A stretch of DNA of 64,000 nt from contig URWA01000013.1 of the NCBI GenBank assembly GCA_900551445.1, positions 17,876 through 81,875 of the forward strand, in the 5' to 3' direction. The position numbers were made by a program, and so were the translations under genes. The notes beneath the pieces are model-generated. The model made no database searches. It worked only from the letters and a program-made list of their open reading frames with translations, and was not told the DNA's origin. Positions 42,358 to 50,457 of the stretch are shown here, one piece after another (the stretch's first letter is position 1; each line of letters opens with the position of its first letter). Source of the stretch: an uncultured Bacteroides sp. GTDB lineage: Bacteria > Bacteroidota > Bacteroidia > Bacteroidales > Bacteroidaceae.

Positions 42358-43851
42358 TTATTTTAAAATTCCCATTGATTTGTTCAAATAAAGTTCACTC
42401 ATTTTGACGTCTATCTGTGCGTCGATTTTTCCGGCTTGTGCAGAGAACCACGCCGTCTGTGCCTCCAGTACGTTGCTGGTAGGAATTACCCCTTCCTTAA
42501 ATCCAAGGTTGGCGTAGCGCAGGTTCTCTTCCGCTTTCTCCATATTCTTTTCGGCCATGGCCAGTTTTTTGGTCGATTCGTTGACTTTATAGGAGTTTTG
42601 TGTGACTTGCAGTTCTACTTTTTCTTTGGTGTCTTCCAGCTTGTAGCGTGCGATATTGGCTTCCGCTTTGGCTGCCTTTACCTTATATATACCTTCTCCC
42701 CAGTGGAATACGGGGATTTTCACGATGACTCCTGCTGCCCACATCCCGCGGAATTTGTTTTCAAATCCGTTGACCAGCGACGGGTTAGTCACCAGGTAAT
42801 TGGCAGTCAGGGCTACCGACGGAAGGAACTCGGAACGGGCTATGTTTACTTTCTGGCGATAGATTTCCGAAGCCAGTTCCAGACTTTTCAGCTCTTCCCG
42901 GTTGCTCAGGGCTGTGCTTACGTTTGCTTCGGTGTAGGTGTTGGGAAGCGGCAAGTCTTTCATGCTTTCATCAGCCAGTTGGAATTGGCTGTCCAGCGGA
43001 AGACCGCAAAGCTGGCACAACAGCATCTTCGATAAGCTCAGTCCATTGTCCACTTGGGTCAGCATCATCTCGGCTTCGTTGACCTTCACTTTCACGCTGA
43101 GTCCGTCGGCCTTGGTCGCTACTCCCTCCGCAATCATTTTATCTACGTCCGAATCCAGTTTCTGTACCAGTTCCAGAAAGTTTTCAGCCAGTTTTTTCTT
43201 GTTGACAAGCGAAATAATCTGCCAGTAGACCTGGTCAGTTTGCAGGATTAAATCCTGCATGCCTGTGGCATGCTGTGATTCGGCCAGGCGTTCGGCATAT
43301 TTGGTGATTTTGTTGTAGGCGATGATTTTGCCTCCCATGAAAATCGGTTGGGTAAGCGTAGCCGCTCCTACGGTCAGGTTACGGGTATCCGTGTGGAATG
43401 CATCTGCCAGACTTTGACCGATGCTGTTCAGGCCTTCCGTCAATCCGGCCACGGCACCCGGAAGGAGTCCTTGCAGACCGGCGGCTAGACCGGGATTGGC
43501 TGCAGCCAACTGTTGCATGGCTGCCTGAAATTCGGCCGACTGCATGCCTTGTTGGAGTTGTCCTCCCACGTTGGTACCCAAATTTCCGATGGTTTGTTTC
43601 TGTGCGTCACTTAGCAGGGAGATTTCCTTCTGGGTGCGCATATATCCCCCCGTAAGGTCGATTTTGGGCAGGTAGTTCGTGAATGCGGCTTTCTTCTCAT
43701 AGTGGGCGGCATTCACCTTTTCTTGCGAAATCCGTAACTCTTTGTTATTGGCCAGGGCAAGTGCCCGGCAGCTGTCCAGAGTGAGTATCTGCTGGGCGTG
43801 ACTGCTGAGGATTGTACTGAGCAGTAAGAGTAAACTTGTAATCCTTTTCAT
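42358..43851 (-). CDS. TolC-family outer-membrane efflux protein
   Basis: Encodes 497 residues from the ATG complementary to 43849-43851 (MKRITSLLLLLSTILSSHAQQ, a good signal peptide). The body has the two TolC repeats with long helices, and an insertion of about 90 residues (about 90-180, with GMQSAEFQAAMQQLAAANPGLAAGLQGLLPG) rich in Ala, Gly and Leu. That insertion is larger than usual for this part of TolC. It is the first gene of the second export operon; its promoter has a TACATTTG -7 box and a TTTG -33 box at 19-nt spacing. Confidence 0.92.
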   Translation of the reverse strand: MKRITSLLLLLSTILSSHAQQILTLDSCRALALANNKELRISQEKVNAAHYEKKAAFTNYLPKIDLTGGYMRTQKEISLLSDAQKQTIGNLGTNVGGQLQQGMQSAEFQAAMQQLAAANPGLAAGLQGLLPGAVAGLTEGLNSIGQSLADAFHTDTRNLTVGAATLTQPIFMGGKIIAYNKITKYAERLAESQHATGMQDLILQTDQVYWQIISLVNKKKLAENFLELVQKLDSDVDKMIAEGVATKADGLSVKVKVNEAEMMLTQVDNGLSLSKMLLCQLCGLPLDSQFQLADESMKDLPLPNTYTEANVSTALSNREELKSLELASEIYRQKVNIARSEFLPSVALTANYLVTNPSLVNGFENKFRGMWAAGVIVKIPVFHWGEGIYKVKAAKAEANIARYKLEDTKEKVELQVTQNSYKVNESTKKLAMAEKNMEKAEENLRYANLGFKEGVIPTSNVLEAQTAWFSAQAGKIDAQIDVKMSELYLNKSMGILK

Positions 43852-43892
43852 TACTGATGCTGACTTTATATTTGGTTGCTTATGCAACAGTG

Positions 43893-43923
43893 CAAATGTA
43901 TGACATTACAACAAATCGTCAAA
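43893..43923 (-). promoter_or_regulatory. Promoter of the second export operon
   Basis: On the minus strand, TTTG (complement of 43920-43923), 19-nt spacer, TACATTTG (complement of 43893-43900), 41 nt before the tolC-like start codon. Confidence 0.7.
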
Positions 43924-43982
43924 GCATTTTGTTGAAAAGAAATGGTAAAATAGCTTTATTTTTCAGGAATATGTCGTCGAAG

Positions 43983-45392
43983 TTACTTGGACGGTCTTAT
44001 CAGGTTGCAGTGTGGCTTTTGAGCGATGGGATCGACCAATACCTGTGTTTTCCCGTATGTGCGGCTCTGACGTAACGATGTGGTTCCGTCGTTCCCTTCC
44101 GTGGCAGTCGGAAAGTTTCCATTTGCCATCTTATAAAGTACGGGCTGCAAAAGCTGATCTTGTGTAGATCCCAGTTCACCGAGTTCTCCTCCATAGTTTT
44201 CTTCAATCTCAAAGTCCGGCGAGAGTCCGTTCTGAAAATATTCATAATATCCCAGGGAATTGCTTAGATAAGTGGTGGTAAGCCATAATTCAATTTCCGG
44301 AGACTCCGAATTGGTAAACAACTGTTGTGCTACATTTTTTCCATAGGTTGACGTCCCCACTTGGAACAGGCGTCCTTCCATATAGGGCTTCAGGCAGTTG
44401 ATGACGACTTCAGAGGCCGAGGCCGTATTTCCAGAAGTAATGACATAGAGGTTCTGATAGGACAGACTGCTTCCCACCGGCAACAAGTTGGCATCAAAGT
44501 TCAATGTTTCGGTCTTGTTGAGCTTGTCGTTGTAAATCATGTGCAGGAAAGGTTGCCCCATAGCCGTGGAAGGAGCTAATGCCGTACTGAGCAGTTGGGA
44601 GGTGCTTACATAGCCTCCCGGATTATATCGTAAATCCAGAATGATGTCATCAAACTGCTGTCCGCTCATTTGTGAAAGCACTTCTTTGAGCAGGTCCGTG
44701 TTTTCATCGAATTCGTTATATAATATGTAGAAGGCTTTACGGCTTCCGGCTGATACGATTCCTGTTTTAAGTACGTCTTTTTCCTCTACATAGCGGGGTG
44801 CCGGCATTTGTACGACGCCCAGGGTATCAAATTCGATGTAATTAAACTCCGGATCATCTATCTCTTCAGGATAGGGATTGTATTTCCCTAATGTGAAGCT
44901 GTAGGCTTTGGTAGGACGAGTGATATAAGTGGCATAATCGCTGGTAGATACTTTTTTGTTGTCTATGGCGATAATCCAGTCACCTCGTTTTAATCCGGCT
45001 TCTTCCGCGGGAGAATCTGGCTGGGTGTACAACACCCTGAGAGCATTTGTTCCGTTCTCCGTACGTACCAAAGCCGCTTCAAGCCCGAAGCAAGGATAAG
45101 TGCTGGTGGCACGCGAGAATACAGAATCGACATGAGAAAACACATAACCGTTTTTCTGGTCTTTCGAAGAGGCGGCAGAAGTCAGGAATTCCGCAGGCTT
45201 TTTGAAAAAGTCCAGTTTTTCCTCTGCCGGGATATCTTCATAAAACAGATAGTTTTCCTGCATCACCTCGTAAATCCAGGTTTTCGTGGCAATCAAGGCA
45301 TAATATTCTCCTGATCGGTCTTCGCCGCAGGAAGACAGCAAGCCCATTAATGCGAGGCAACTGTATAGCAGATAGCTGATGCGTTTTCTCAT
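43983..45392 (-). CDS. S41-family C-terminal-processing-type protease, lipoprotein
   Basis: Encodes 469 residues. The lipobox LSSC gives lipid-anchor Cys22. An N-terminal helical domain (about 30-110) precedes a PDZ domain (about 115-190, SPAEEAGLKRGDWIIAIDNKKVS) and the S41 peptidase core. In the core, DDIILDLRYNPGGYVSTSQLL leads to the catalytic serine region VITSGNTASASEVVI, and the lysine lies in GTSTYGKNVAQQ. It is exported to the outer or inner membrane. It lies 12 nt downstream of a coiled-coil membrane protein gene and is probably co-transcribed with it. Confidence 0.9.
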   Translation of the reverse strand: MRKRISYLLYSCLALMGLLSSCGEDRSGEYYALIATKTWIYEVMQENYLFYEDIPAEEKLDFFKKPAEFLTSAASSKDQKNGYVFSHVDSVFSRATSTYPCFGLEAALVRTENGTNALRVLYTQPDSPAEEAGLKRGDWIIAIDNKKVSTSDYATYITRPTKAYSFTLGKYNPYPEEIDDPEFNYIEFDTLGVVQMPAPRYVEEKDVLKTGIVSAGSRKAFYILYNEFDENTDLLKEVLSQMSGQQFDDIILDLRYNPGGYVSTSQLLSTALAPSTAMGQPFLHMIYNDKLNKTETLNFDANLLPVGSSLSYQNLYVITSGNTASASEVVINCLKPYMEGRLFQVGTSTYGKNVAQQLFTNSESPEIELWLTTTYLSNSLGYYEYFQNGLSPDFEIEENYGGELGELGSTQDQLLQPVLYKMANGNFPTATEGNDGTTSLRQSRTYGKTQVLVDPIAQKPHCNLIRPSK

Positions 45393-45404
45393 GTGGCTTG
45401 AAGA

Positions 45405-46274
45405 TTATTTCATCCGGAATGAACCTTGTCCAATCATATTGCCGTCTCCAAAGATATATACCTGATAAGTTCCGGCAGCCAGGAATTCCTCCACATCCCA
45501 GTACACGGTGACGGTTTGTTCTTCGCCGGTGTATTCAATGTATTTCTTGATGGAATAGGCGATGTTTCTGTCCTCATACTTGAACTGGTTGCTGGCGCTC
45601 TTGGTCAAAATCTCGTTGTCTGGTTTGGCAATGCGTATGTAGAGCGTTTTGTTTCCTGTCTGGGCAGTGATATTCTTGACAATGGTGAATGAGATGGCAA
45701 TCTTTTTGATGTTCTTCACCCGATCAGTTTCCCGTCCTCGTTTGTTCAGGGTCTGCACCCGGATGTTGGTGGCATCCAGCTGTGCGGCTAATGTCACTTT
45801 TTCGTTCAGGCTCTTTTTCTCCTGTGACAGATTGGAAATCTGTGCGGTGGCCGCAGTGTATTTGTTCTTTACTTCTTGGTTTTCTTGTACTAAGGCCGCA
45901 TTGATTTTGTTTAAGGAGTCGATTTGCATGACGTAGCTCCGCAATACGGCACGTACAGTTTTCAGCTCCTTTTTCAGTCGCATGATTTCCGCGGCGTCAC
46001 TGGTCTTTACCTGGCGGAGCTCTTCCAACAGACGTTGTGTCTTCAATTTCTCGCTTTCCAGCTTTTCGCGGAGAGAGTCGTTGTTTATCTGAACTTGCAG
46101 TTCGTCATATTGTGTGGCAAACGTGCTGTATTCATTTTCCATTTCCTGTTTTTCTACCGCGAAAAGCTGACTCATTTCTTTGTTCTTACGTGCTTCATTG
46201 ACGGCAAAAAACGATACAATGGCTGCAATGACAGCCAATACAATAATCGCGATGATTAGTTTTTTATTATTCAT
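45405..46274 (-). CDS. Membrane-anchored coiled-coil protein of unknown function
   Basis: Encodes 289 residues. A single N-terminal TM segment (about 6-25, IIAIIVLAVIAAIVSFFAV) is followed by a long coiled coil (about 30-170, heptad-like with LREKLESEKLKTQRLLEELRQVK). A C-terminal beta-rich domain (about 180-289: KKIAISFTIVKNITAQTGNKTLYIRIAKPDNE, GTYQVYIFGDGNMIGQGSFRMK) looks like a small Ig-like sandwich. This build suggests an envelope-spanning structural or regulatory protein. A conserved hypothetical of Bacteroidales is likely, but no named family was recognised. The -7 box is at 46298-46305, and the S41 protease gene follows. Confidence 0.75.
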   Translation of the reverse strand: MNNKKLIIAIIVLAVIAAIVSFFAVNEARKNKEMSQLFAVEKQEMENEYSTFATQYDELQVQINNDSLREKLESEKLKTQRLLEELRQVKTSDAAEIMRLKKELKTVRAVLRSYVMQIDSLNKINAALVQENQEVKNKYTAATAQISNLSQEKKSLNEKVTLAAQLDATNIRVQTLNKRGRETDRVKNIKKIAISFTIVKNITAQTGNKTLYIRIAKPDNEILTKSASNQFKYEDRNIAYSIKKYIEYTGEEQTVTVYWDVEEFLAAGTYQVYIFGDGNMIGQGSFRMK

Positions 46275-46297
46275 GATTCCGATTTTTGCGTTCGGCG

Positions 46298-46305
46298 CAA
46301 AAATA
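46298..46305 (-). promoter_or_regulatory. -7 box of the coiled-coil protein gene
   Basis: TATTTTTG on the minus strand, exact TAnnTTTG, 23 nt before the start codon. Confidence 0.45.
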
Positions 46306-46343
46306 CAATATTTTATGGATACTATTTTTTATTTTTAGAAAAA

Positions 46344-48071
46344 TTATGGGGATACCAGTACGGCCGGCAGGGTTTCTCCCTGTTTCCACAAGGAAAATGA
46401 GAGTTCAGGAAACAGTTTTGTACCGCTGTCCAATACCCATTGATTGAGAATGTGGGGCAAAATTTCTTCTGTGATAGGCTGTAAACTTCCGTATTTCATC
46501 AGGGAATCGGAGGGAGCACTTACGTAGTTGTTTCCAACGGGTGCTTTGGTGTCTGTTTGTGGATAGAAGCAACACCGGATGACATTGGGGGCTGTGGCCT
46601 GCAGGCTGATGGCATAATAATTCCCTGTGTTCCCTTTCAGATAACAGTTTTGTATTTCCCCGTTCTGAGTCTTGTTGCAAATCAGTCCCCCTCTGTTTCT
46701 CGCTTTCTTGAAATTGCAGTTTGTCACGGCACAGTTCATGATTTTGCCATTGGTATTGTATCGGGCAATTCCGTTTCCGTAGCTGGTTTCTTTCTTCAGA
46801 TACACATTATCCACGTGGCAGTTGATGATGACGCCCTCATTGCGTGAGGCGATGCTTCCGAAATCACTGTTTTTATCGATATTTTCAATCGTACAATCTT
46901 GTAAGCGGCAATTGTCTATTCTGCCTTTGTTGATTCCTGCCAGGAAAGCAGCTCGGTCGGTATCGTCCGGATTGTTGTACACGGCTTGGTCGAGGGTCAG
47001 GTTTCTGACGACTCCTGTGGCGGCTATCCCGCTGAAAAGGCCGGAATAGATAAATCCGTCTACAGGCTTCTCAAAGCGTAGGTTGCTCAACTTGTGTCCT
47101 TGACCGTCGAAAACCTCGCTGAATGGCCTTTCCTCTGCACTGACAGAAGAACTGTATTCTCCAATCATTTGTACTTGTGCCGATTCTTCCTCCGTAAAGG
47201 TCAGGTCTTCATTGAGGTAATAGGTCATTGTTTCTCCTGTTTTTTCGCCAAATTCTTCCAGACTTCGGTTACCATAGTTTTCTCCGTTTATCAGGTGTGT
47301 GAAGGCGATGAAATCTTCCACAGTGGAGATTCCCAGGTTTTCATCGCTGAGTTTCAGGGGACAGGTATAGGTGTAGCCGGCCTGAAAAGGGTAGGCCTCC
47401 AGGATGCTTTCATGTGTGGTCCCAGACGAGGTGTGGATACGAATACGGATGGACAGGGTGGTAGGCGGAAGCAGAAAAGTATAGTCTCCCTCTTTATTCT
47501 GTTCCATGCAGAGCGGCGTTGCCGTAGGTTGATAAGTGATAGTGCCCGATTCCGGGGAAATACCCGCTACAGAGACAGAAGGAATGAATTCGATTTGGTT
47601 GAGCCGTTGGTTCAGCTTGGGGGAGGTAGTAAAATGAATCTGGGCAAACAGGTGCCGGAAGGAGAGGATGATGTGATCTTGGTAGGCATATTCTTTTTGG
47701 GCCATGAGCTGGTCGCACAACTTCCCATTTGAGTAGAAATCCGACTGGTTCCGGTAGAGAGGGGGGCAAAAGGCGGTGACTTTTGCCTTTTGGGGTGTTG
47801 TTTCCCATTTCGGCTGGAAGTCACCTTCCCATGTACTTCCGTTATAGGAAAGTTCCAACGCTTCAGCCTGAATTCCTCCCTGGCTGTAAAGGGTGAGGGT
47901 ACTTCCAATAGGGATGGTACTTTCTGACGCACGGCTGGGCAGGGAGGAGAGGAAATGGGTGATTCCCGCTCCTTGGATAGCAAGGGGCCTTTGCGGCTGT
48001 TGGGTAGATTCGTCTGTGCATCCGATGGCCAGAGGAATCAGTAGAATGGGTAAGATTATTTTTCCTTTCAT
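46344..48071 (-). CDS. Fimbrillin-like lipoprotein with GLUG/beta-helix C-terminus
   Basis: Encodes 575 residues from the ATG complementary to 48069-48071 (MKGKIILPILLIPLAIGC), preceded by AAAGGA; another ATG lies six codons upstream. The lipid-anchor Cys is residue 18. The N-terminal part (about 40-270) looks like a fimbrillin-type beta-sandwich domain: PIGSTLTLYSQGG, WEGDFQPKWETTPQKAKVTAFCP, HLFAQIHF. The C-terminal part (about 280-500) has repeats like GLUG motifs forming a beta-helix (YSGLFSGIAATGVVRNLTLDQA, AAFLAGINKGRIDNCRLQDCTIEN, NRGGLICNKTQNGEIQNCYL). It is a surface adhesin or minor pilus tip-like protein; partner pilus genes are not in the window. Confidence 0.8.
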   Translation of the reverse strand: MKGKIILPILLIPLAIGCTDESTQQPQRPLAIQGAGITHFLSSLPSRASESTIPIGSTLTLYSQGGIQAEALELSYNGSTWEGDFQPKWETTPQKAKVTAFCPPLYRNQSDFYSNGKLCDQLMAQKEYAYQDHIILSFRHLFAQIHFTTSPKLNQRLNQIEFIPSVSVAGISPESGTITYQPTATPLCMEQNKEGDYTFLLPPTTLSIRIRIHTSSGTTHESILEAYPFQAGYTYTCPLKLSDENLGISTVEDFIAFTHLINGENYGNRSLEEFGEKTGETMTYYLNEDLTFTEEESAQVQMIGEYSSSVSAEERPFSEVFDGQGHKLSNLRFEKPVDGFIYSGLFSGIAATGVVRNLTLDQAVYNNPDDTDRAAFLAGINKGRIDNCRLQDCTIENIDKNSDFGSIASRNEGVIINCHVDNVYLKKETSYGNGIARYNTNGKIMNCAVTNCNFKKARNRGGLICNKTQNGEIQNCYLKGNTGNYYAISLQATAPNVIRCCFYPQTDTKAPVGNNYVSAPSDSLMKYGSLQPITEEILPHILNQWVLDSGTKLFPELSFSLWKQGETLPAVLVSP

Positions 48072-48144
48072 TATTTTTCCTTTTTTCATATAAACGCAGA
48101 TATCCGTTTTCGTTTCCCTATTCTTTCGGGTAATTGAGGGTAAA

Positions 48145-48176
48145 GTTGTGTGTTCCATCGAAAAACTTTACCTTTG
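48145..48176 (+). promoter_or_regulatory. Promoter of trmB-mrp
   Basis: GTTG (48145-48148, one base off TTTG), 20-nt spacer, TACCTTTG (48169-48176), 30 nt before the trmB ATG at 48207. It supports that start over the longer open frame. Confidence 0.6.
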
Positions 48177-48206
48177 CGGGCATTAAGGAAACGTTTCACG
48201 AAAAAT

Positions 48207-48965
48207 ATGGGAAAAGGAAAATTAGCGAAATTCGCAGATATGGCGGAATATCCGCATGTGTTTGAATATCCGTATTCGGTGGTGGATGAGGTCCCTTTCG
48301 AGATGAAGGGACGCTGGAAGCAGGATTTCTTCAAGAACGAGAATCCGATTGTCCTGGAACTGGGATGCGGACGTGGGGAATACACCGTAGGACTGGCACG
48401 CCGCTATCCGGGCAAGAACTTCATCGGAGTAGATATCAAGGGAGCCCGCATGTGGACGGGAGCCACCGAAGCACTGAATGAAGGTTTGAAGAATGTGGCC
48501 TTTCTACGTACCAACATCGAAATCATTGAGCGCTTCTTTGCGCCGGGTGAGGTGAGCGAAATTTGGCTGACTTTCTCGGACCCCCAGATGAAGAAGGCTA
48601 CCAAGCGCCTGACTTCTACCTATTTCATGAACCGTTACCGCCGTTTCCTGATTCCGGACGGACTGGTACATCTGAAGACGGACAGTAATTTCATGTTTAC
48701 CTATACTAAATATATGGTGGAGGCCAATCATTTCCCGGTGGAGTTCATCACCGACGATTTGTATCACTCCGGCATGGACGATGATATTTTGAGCATCCGC
48801 ACCTATTACGAACAGCAGTGGCTCGACCGCGGACTGAACATCAAGTACATCCAGTTCCGTCTGCCACAGGAAGGAGAACTTCAGGAACCCGACGTGGAAA
48901 TCGAGCTGGACGATTACCGGAGCTACAACCGGAGCAAGCGGAGCGGACTGAAAACAAGCAAATGA
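48207..48965 (+). CDS. trmB: tRNA (guanine-N7-)-methyltransferase
   Basis: Makes m7G46 in tRNA. The start at 48207 ([22 protein letters not shown]) gives 252 residues. The TrmB fold shows the SAM loop [29 protein letters not shown], the family motif [19 protein letters not shown], and [14 protein letters not shown] [16 protein letters not shown]. The mrp gene follows after 17 nt; the pairing is probably transcriptional only. Confidence 0.94.
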   Translation: MGKGKLAKFADMAEYPHVFEYPYSVVDEVPFEMKGRWKQDFFKNENPIVLELGCGRGEYTVGLARRYPGKNFIGVDIKGARMWTGATEALNEGLKNVAFLRTNIEIIERFFAPGEVSEIWLTFSDPQMKKATKRLTSTYFMNRYRRFLIPDGLVHLKTDSNFMFTYTKYMVEANHFPVEFITDDLYHSGMDDDILSIRTYYEQQWLDRGLNIKYIQFRLPQEGELQEPDVEIELDDYRSYNRSKRSGLKTSK

Positions 48966-48982
48966 TTTAAAACTGAAAAGAT

Positions 48983-50080
48983 ATGACACTTTATCCGAAA
49001 TTGATTATGGACGCGCTGGCTACGGTGCGTTATCCGGGCAACGGAAAAAATATTGTGGAAGCGGAGATGGTGGCCGACAATCTTCGCATTGACGGAATGA
49101 AGGTAAGTTTCTCGCTGATATTCGAGAAGCCGACCGACCCGTTTATGAAATCGGTAGTCAAATCGGCTGAAACCGCCATTCATACCTATGTGTCGAAGGA
49201 CGTGGAGGTGACCATTGCCACCGAAAGCAAGCAGGCAGCCCGCCCCGAACCGGGCAAGATGCTGCCGCAGGTGAAGAACGTGATTGCCGTATCATCCGGT
49301 AAAGGAGGAGTCGGTAAGTCTACGGTAGCTGCTAACCTGGCCGTGGCTTTGGCCAAGCTGGGCTACAAGGTAGGTTTGCTGGATGCAGATATCTTCGGTC
49401 CTTCGGTACCTAAGATGTTCCAGGTGGAAGACGCCCGTCCGTATGCAGAAGAAGTGAACGGCCGCGACCTGATTGTACCGGTTGAAAAATACGGCATCAA
49501 ACTGCTTTCCATCGGTTTCTTTGTAGACCCTGACCAGGCTACCCTGTGGCGTGGCGGTATGGCCAGCAATGCCCTGAAGCAGCTTGTAGCCGATGCCAAC
49601 TGGGGCGAACTGGATTATTTCGTACTGGATACTCCTCCGGGCACCAGCGATATCCATCTGACCTTGCTCCAGACCCTGGCCATTACAGGAGCCGTGATTG
49701 TCAGCACTCCGCAGCAAGTGGCACTGGCCGATGCACGTAAGGGTATCAACATGTACACCAACGACAAGGTGAACGTGCCTATCCTCGGGCTGGTGGAAAA
49801 CATGGCGTGGTTCACTCCGGCCGAACTTCCGGGCAACAAGTACTACCTGTTTGGCAAGGAAGGTACCAAACGTTTGGCAGAAGAGCTGCATGTGCCGCTG
49901 CTCGGACAGATTCCTATCGTACAGAGCATTTGCGAAAGTGGCGATGCAGGTACACCGGCTGCCCTCGATGAAAATTCAGTCACCGGTATGGCCTTTATGG
50001 ATTTGGCACGCAACGTGGTGATACAGACCGAAAAGCGCAATGCTGAGCAGGCACCTACAGAGATTGTGCATACACATTGA
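48983..50080 (+). CDS. Mrp/ApbC-family P-loop ATPase (iron-sulfur cluster carrier type)
   Basis: Encodes 365 residues. An N-terminal MIP18/DUF59-like domain (about 1-85) is fused to a ParA-type ATPase with deviant Walker A SSGKGGVGKST (104-114), LLDADIFGPSVPKMF, and FVLDTPPGTSDIHLT. Family members bind and deliver 4Fe-4S clusters. Unusually, the CxxC that holds the cluster in E. coli Mrp is absent: the matching segment reads NMAWFTPAELPGNKYY, and the whole protein has a single cysteine (SICES). Cluster binding by the usual mode is therefore doubtful. A hairpin terminator follows. Confidence 0.9.
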   Translation: MTLYPKLIMDALATVRYPGNGKNIVEAEMVADNLRIDGMKVSFSLIFEKPTDPFMKSVVKSAETAIHTYVSKDVEVTIATESKQAARPEPGKMLPQVKNVIAVSSGKGGVGKSTVAANLAVALAKLGYKVGLLDADIFGPSVPKMFQVEDARPYAEEVNGRDLIVPVEKYGIKLLSIGFFVDPDQATLWRGGMASNALKQLVADANWGELDYFVLDTPPGTSDIHLTLLQTLAITGAVIVSTPQQVALADARKGINMYTNDKVNVPILGLVENMAWFTPAELPGNKYYLFGKEGTKRLAEELHVPLLGQIPIVQSICESGDAGTPAALDENSVTGMAFMDLARNVVIQTEKRNAEQAPTEIVHTH

Positions 50081-50101
50081 TATACAGAAAGTTATTCTTG
50101 G

Positions 50102-50138
50102 AAAAGGCAGTGGCTGTAATGGCTCACTGCCTTTTTTT
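50102..50138 (+). terminator. Intrinsic terminator after mrp
   Basis: GGCAGTG (50106-50112) pairs with CACTGCC (50125-50131) and is followed by seven T, with an A-run before the stem. Confidence 0.85.
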
Positions 50139-50208
50139 GATTGTTTCCCTTCTACGTGGATTCAAAAACTCATAGGCGTAGATGAAAATTTGCATTTGAT
50201 TGTTTTAT

Positions 50209-50292
50209 GTTTCCCGTTCGTGAAACATTCGTTTCCGCCTTGGAAAACGTATGTTTTACGGGAGGGAAACATACGGTTTTGACTCGTGAAAC
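50209..50292. repeat. Array of four palindromic units at exact 22-bp spacing
   Basis: Four 18-bp units of the general form GTTTY-n8-GAAAC start at 50209, 50231, 50253 and 50275, exactly 22 bp apart. The arms are imperfect in units 2 and 4; units 1 and 3 extend to ATGTTTY/GAAACAT. The sequence differs from the array at 22045-22170 but the period is the same. Confidence 0.75.
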
Positions 50293-50386
50293 ATAAAAAA
50301 CAGAAAGTCGTTCGCTGAAAAATGACGAAGGTTATTTAAGATGTCATTTCTTTATTCCATTTTTCTTTGATGTAGCATAATCTTTC

Positions 50387-50394
50387 TACCTTTG
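50387..50394 (+). promoter_or_regulatory. -7 box of hsdM
   Basis: TACCTTTG, exact TAnnTTTG; a TTTG at 50366-50369 gives a slightly short 17-nt spacer. It lies 64 nt before the hsdM ATG. Confidence 0.5.
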
Positions 50395-50457
50395 TAGGGT
50401 TGTGTGTACCTATTCACGCACCTGAAAATTATAATAAACGAAAAATAAAATATTTCT

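Larger units (their letters stand above)
50081..50457. other. Gap between mrp and hsdM
   Basis: 377 nt without a supported gene, marking the border between conserved chromosome and the restriction locus. It contains the mrp terminator (50102-50138), a four-unit palindrome array (50209-50292) and the hsdM promoter box (50387-50394). Confidence 0.7.
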
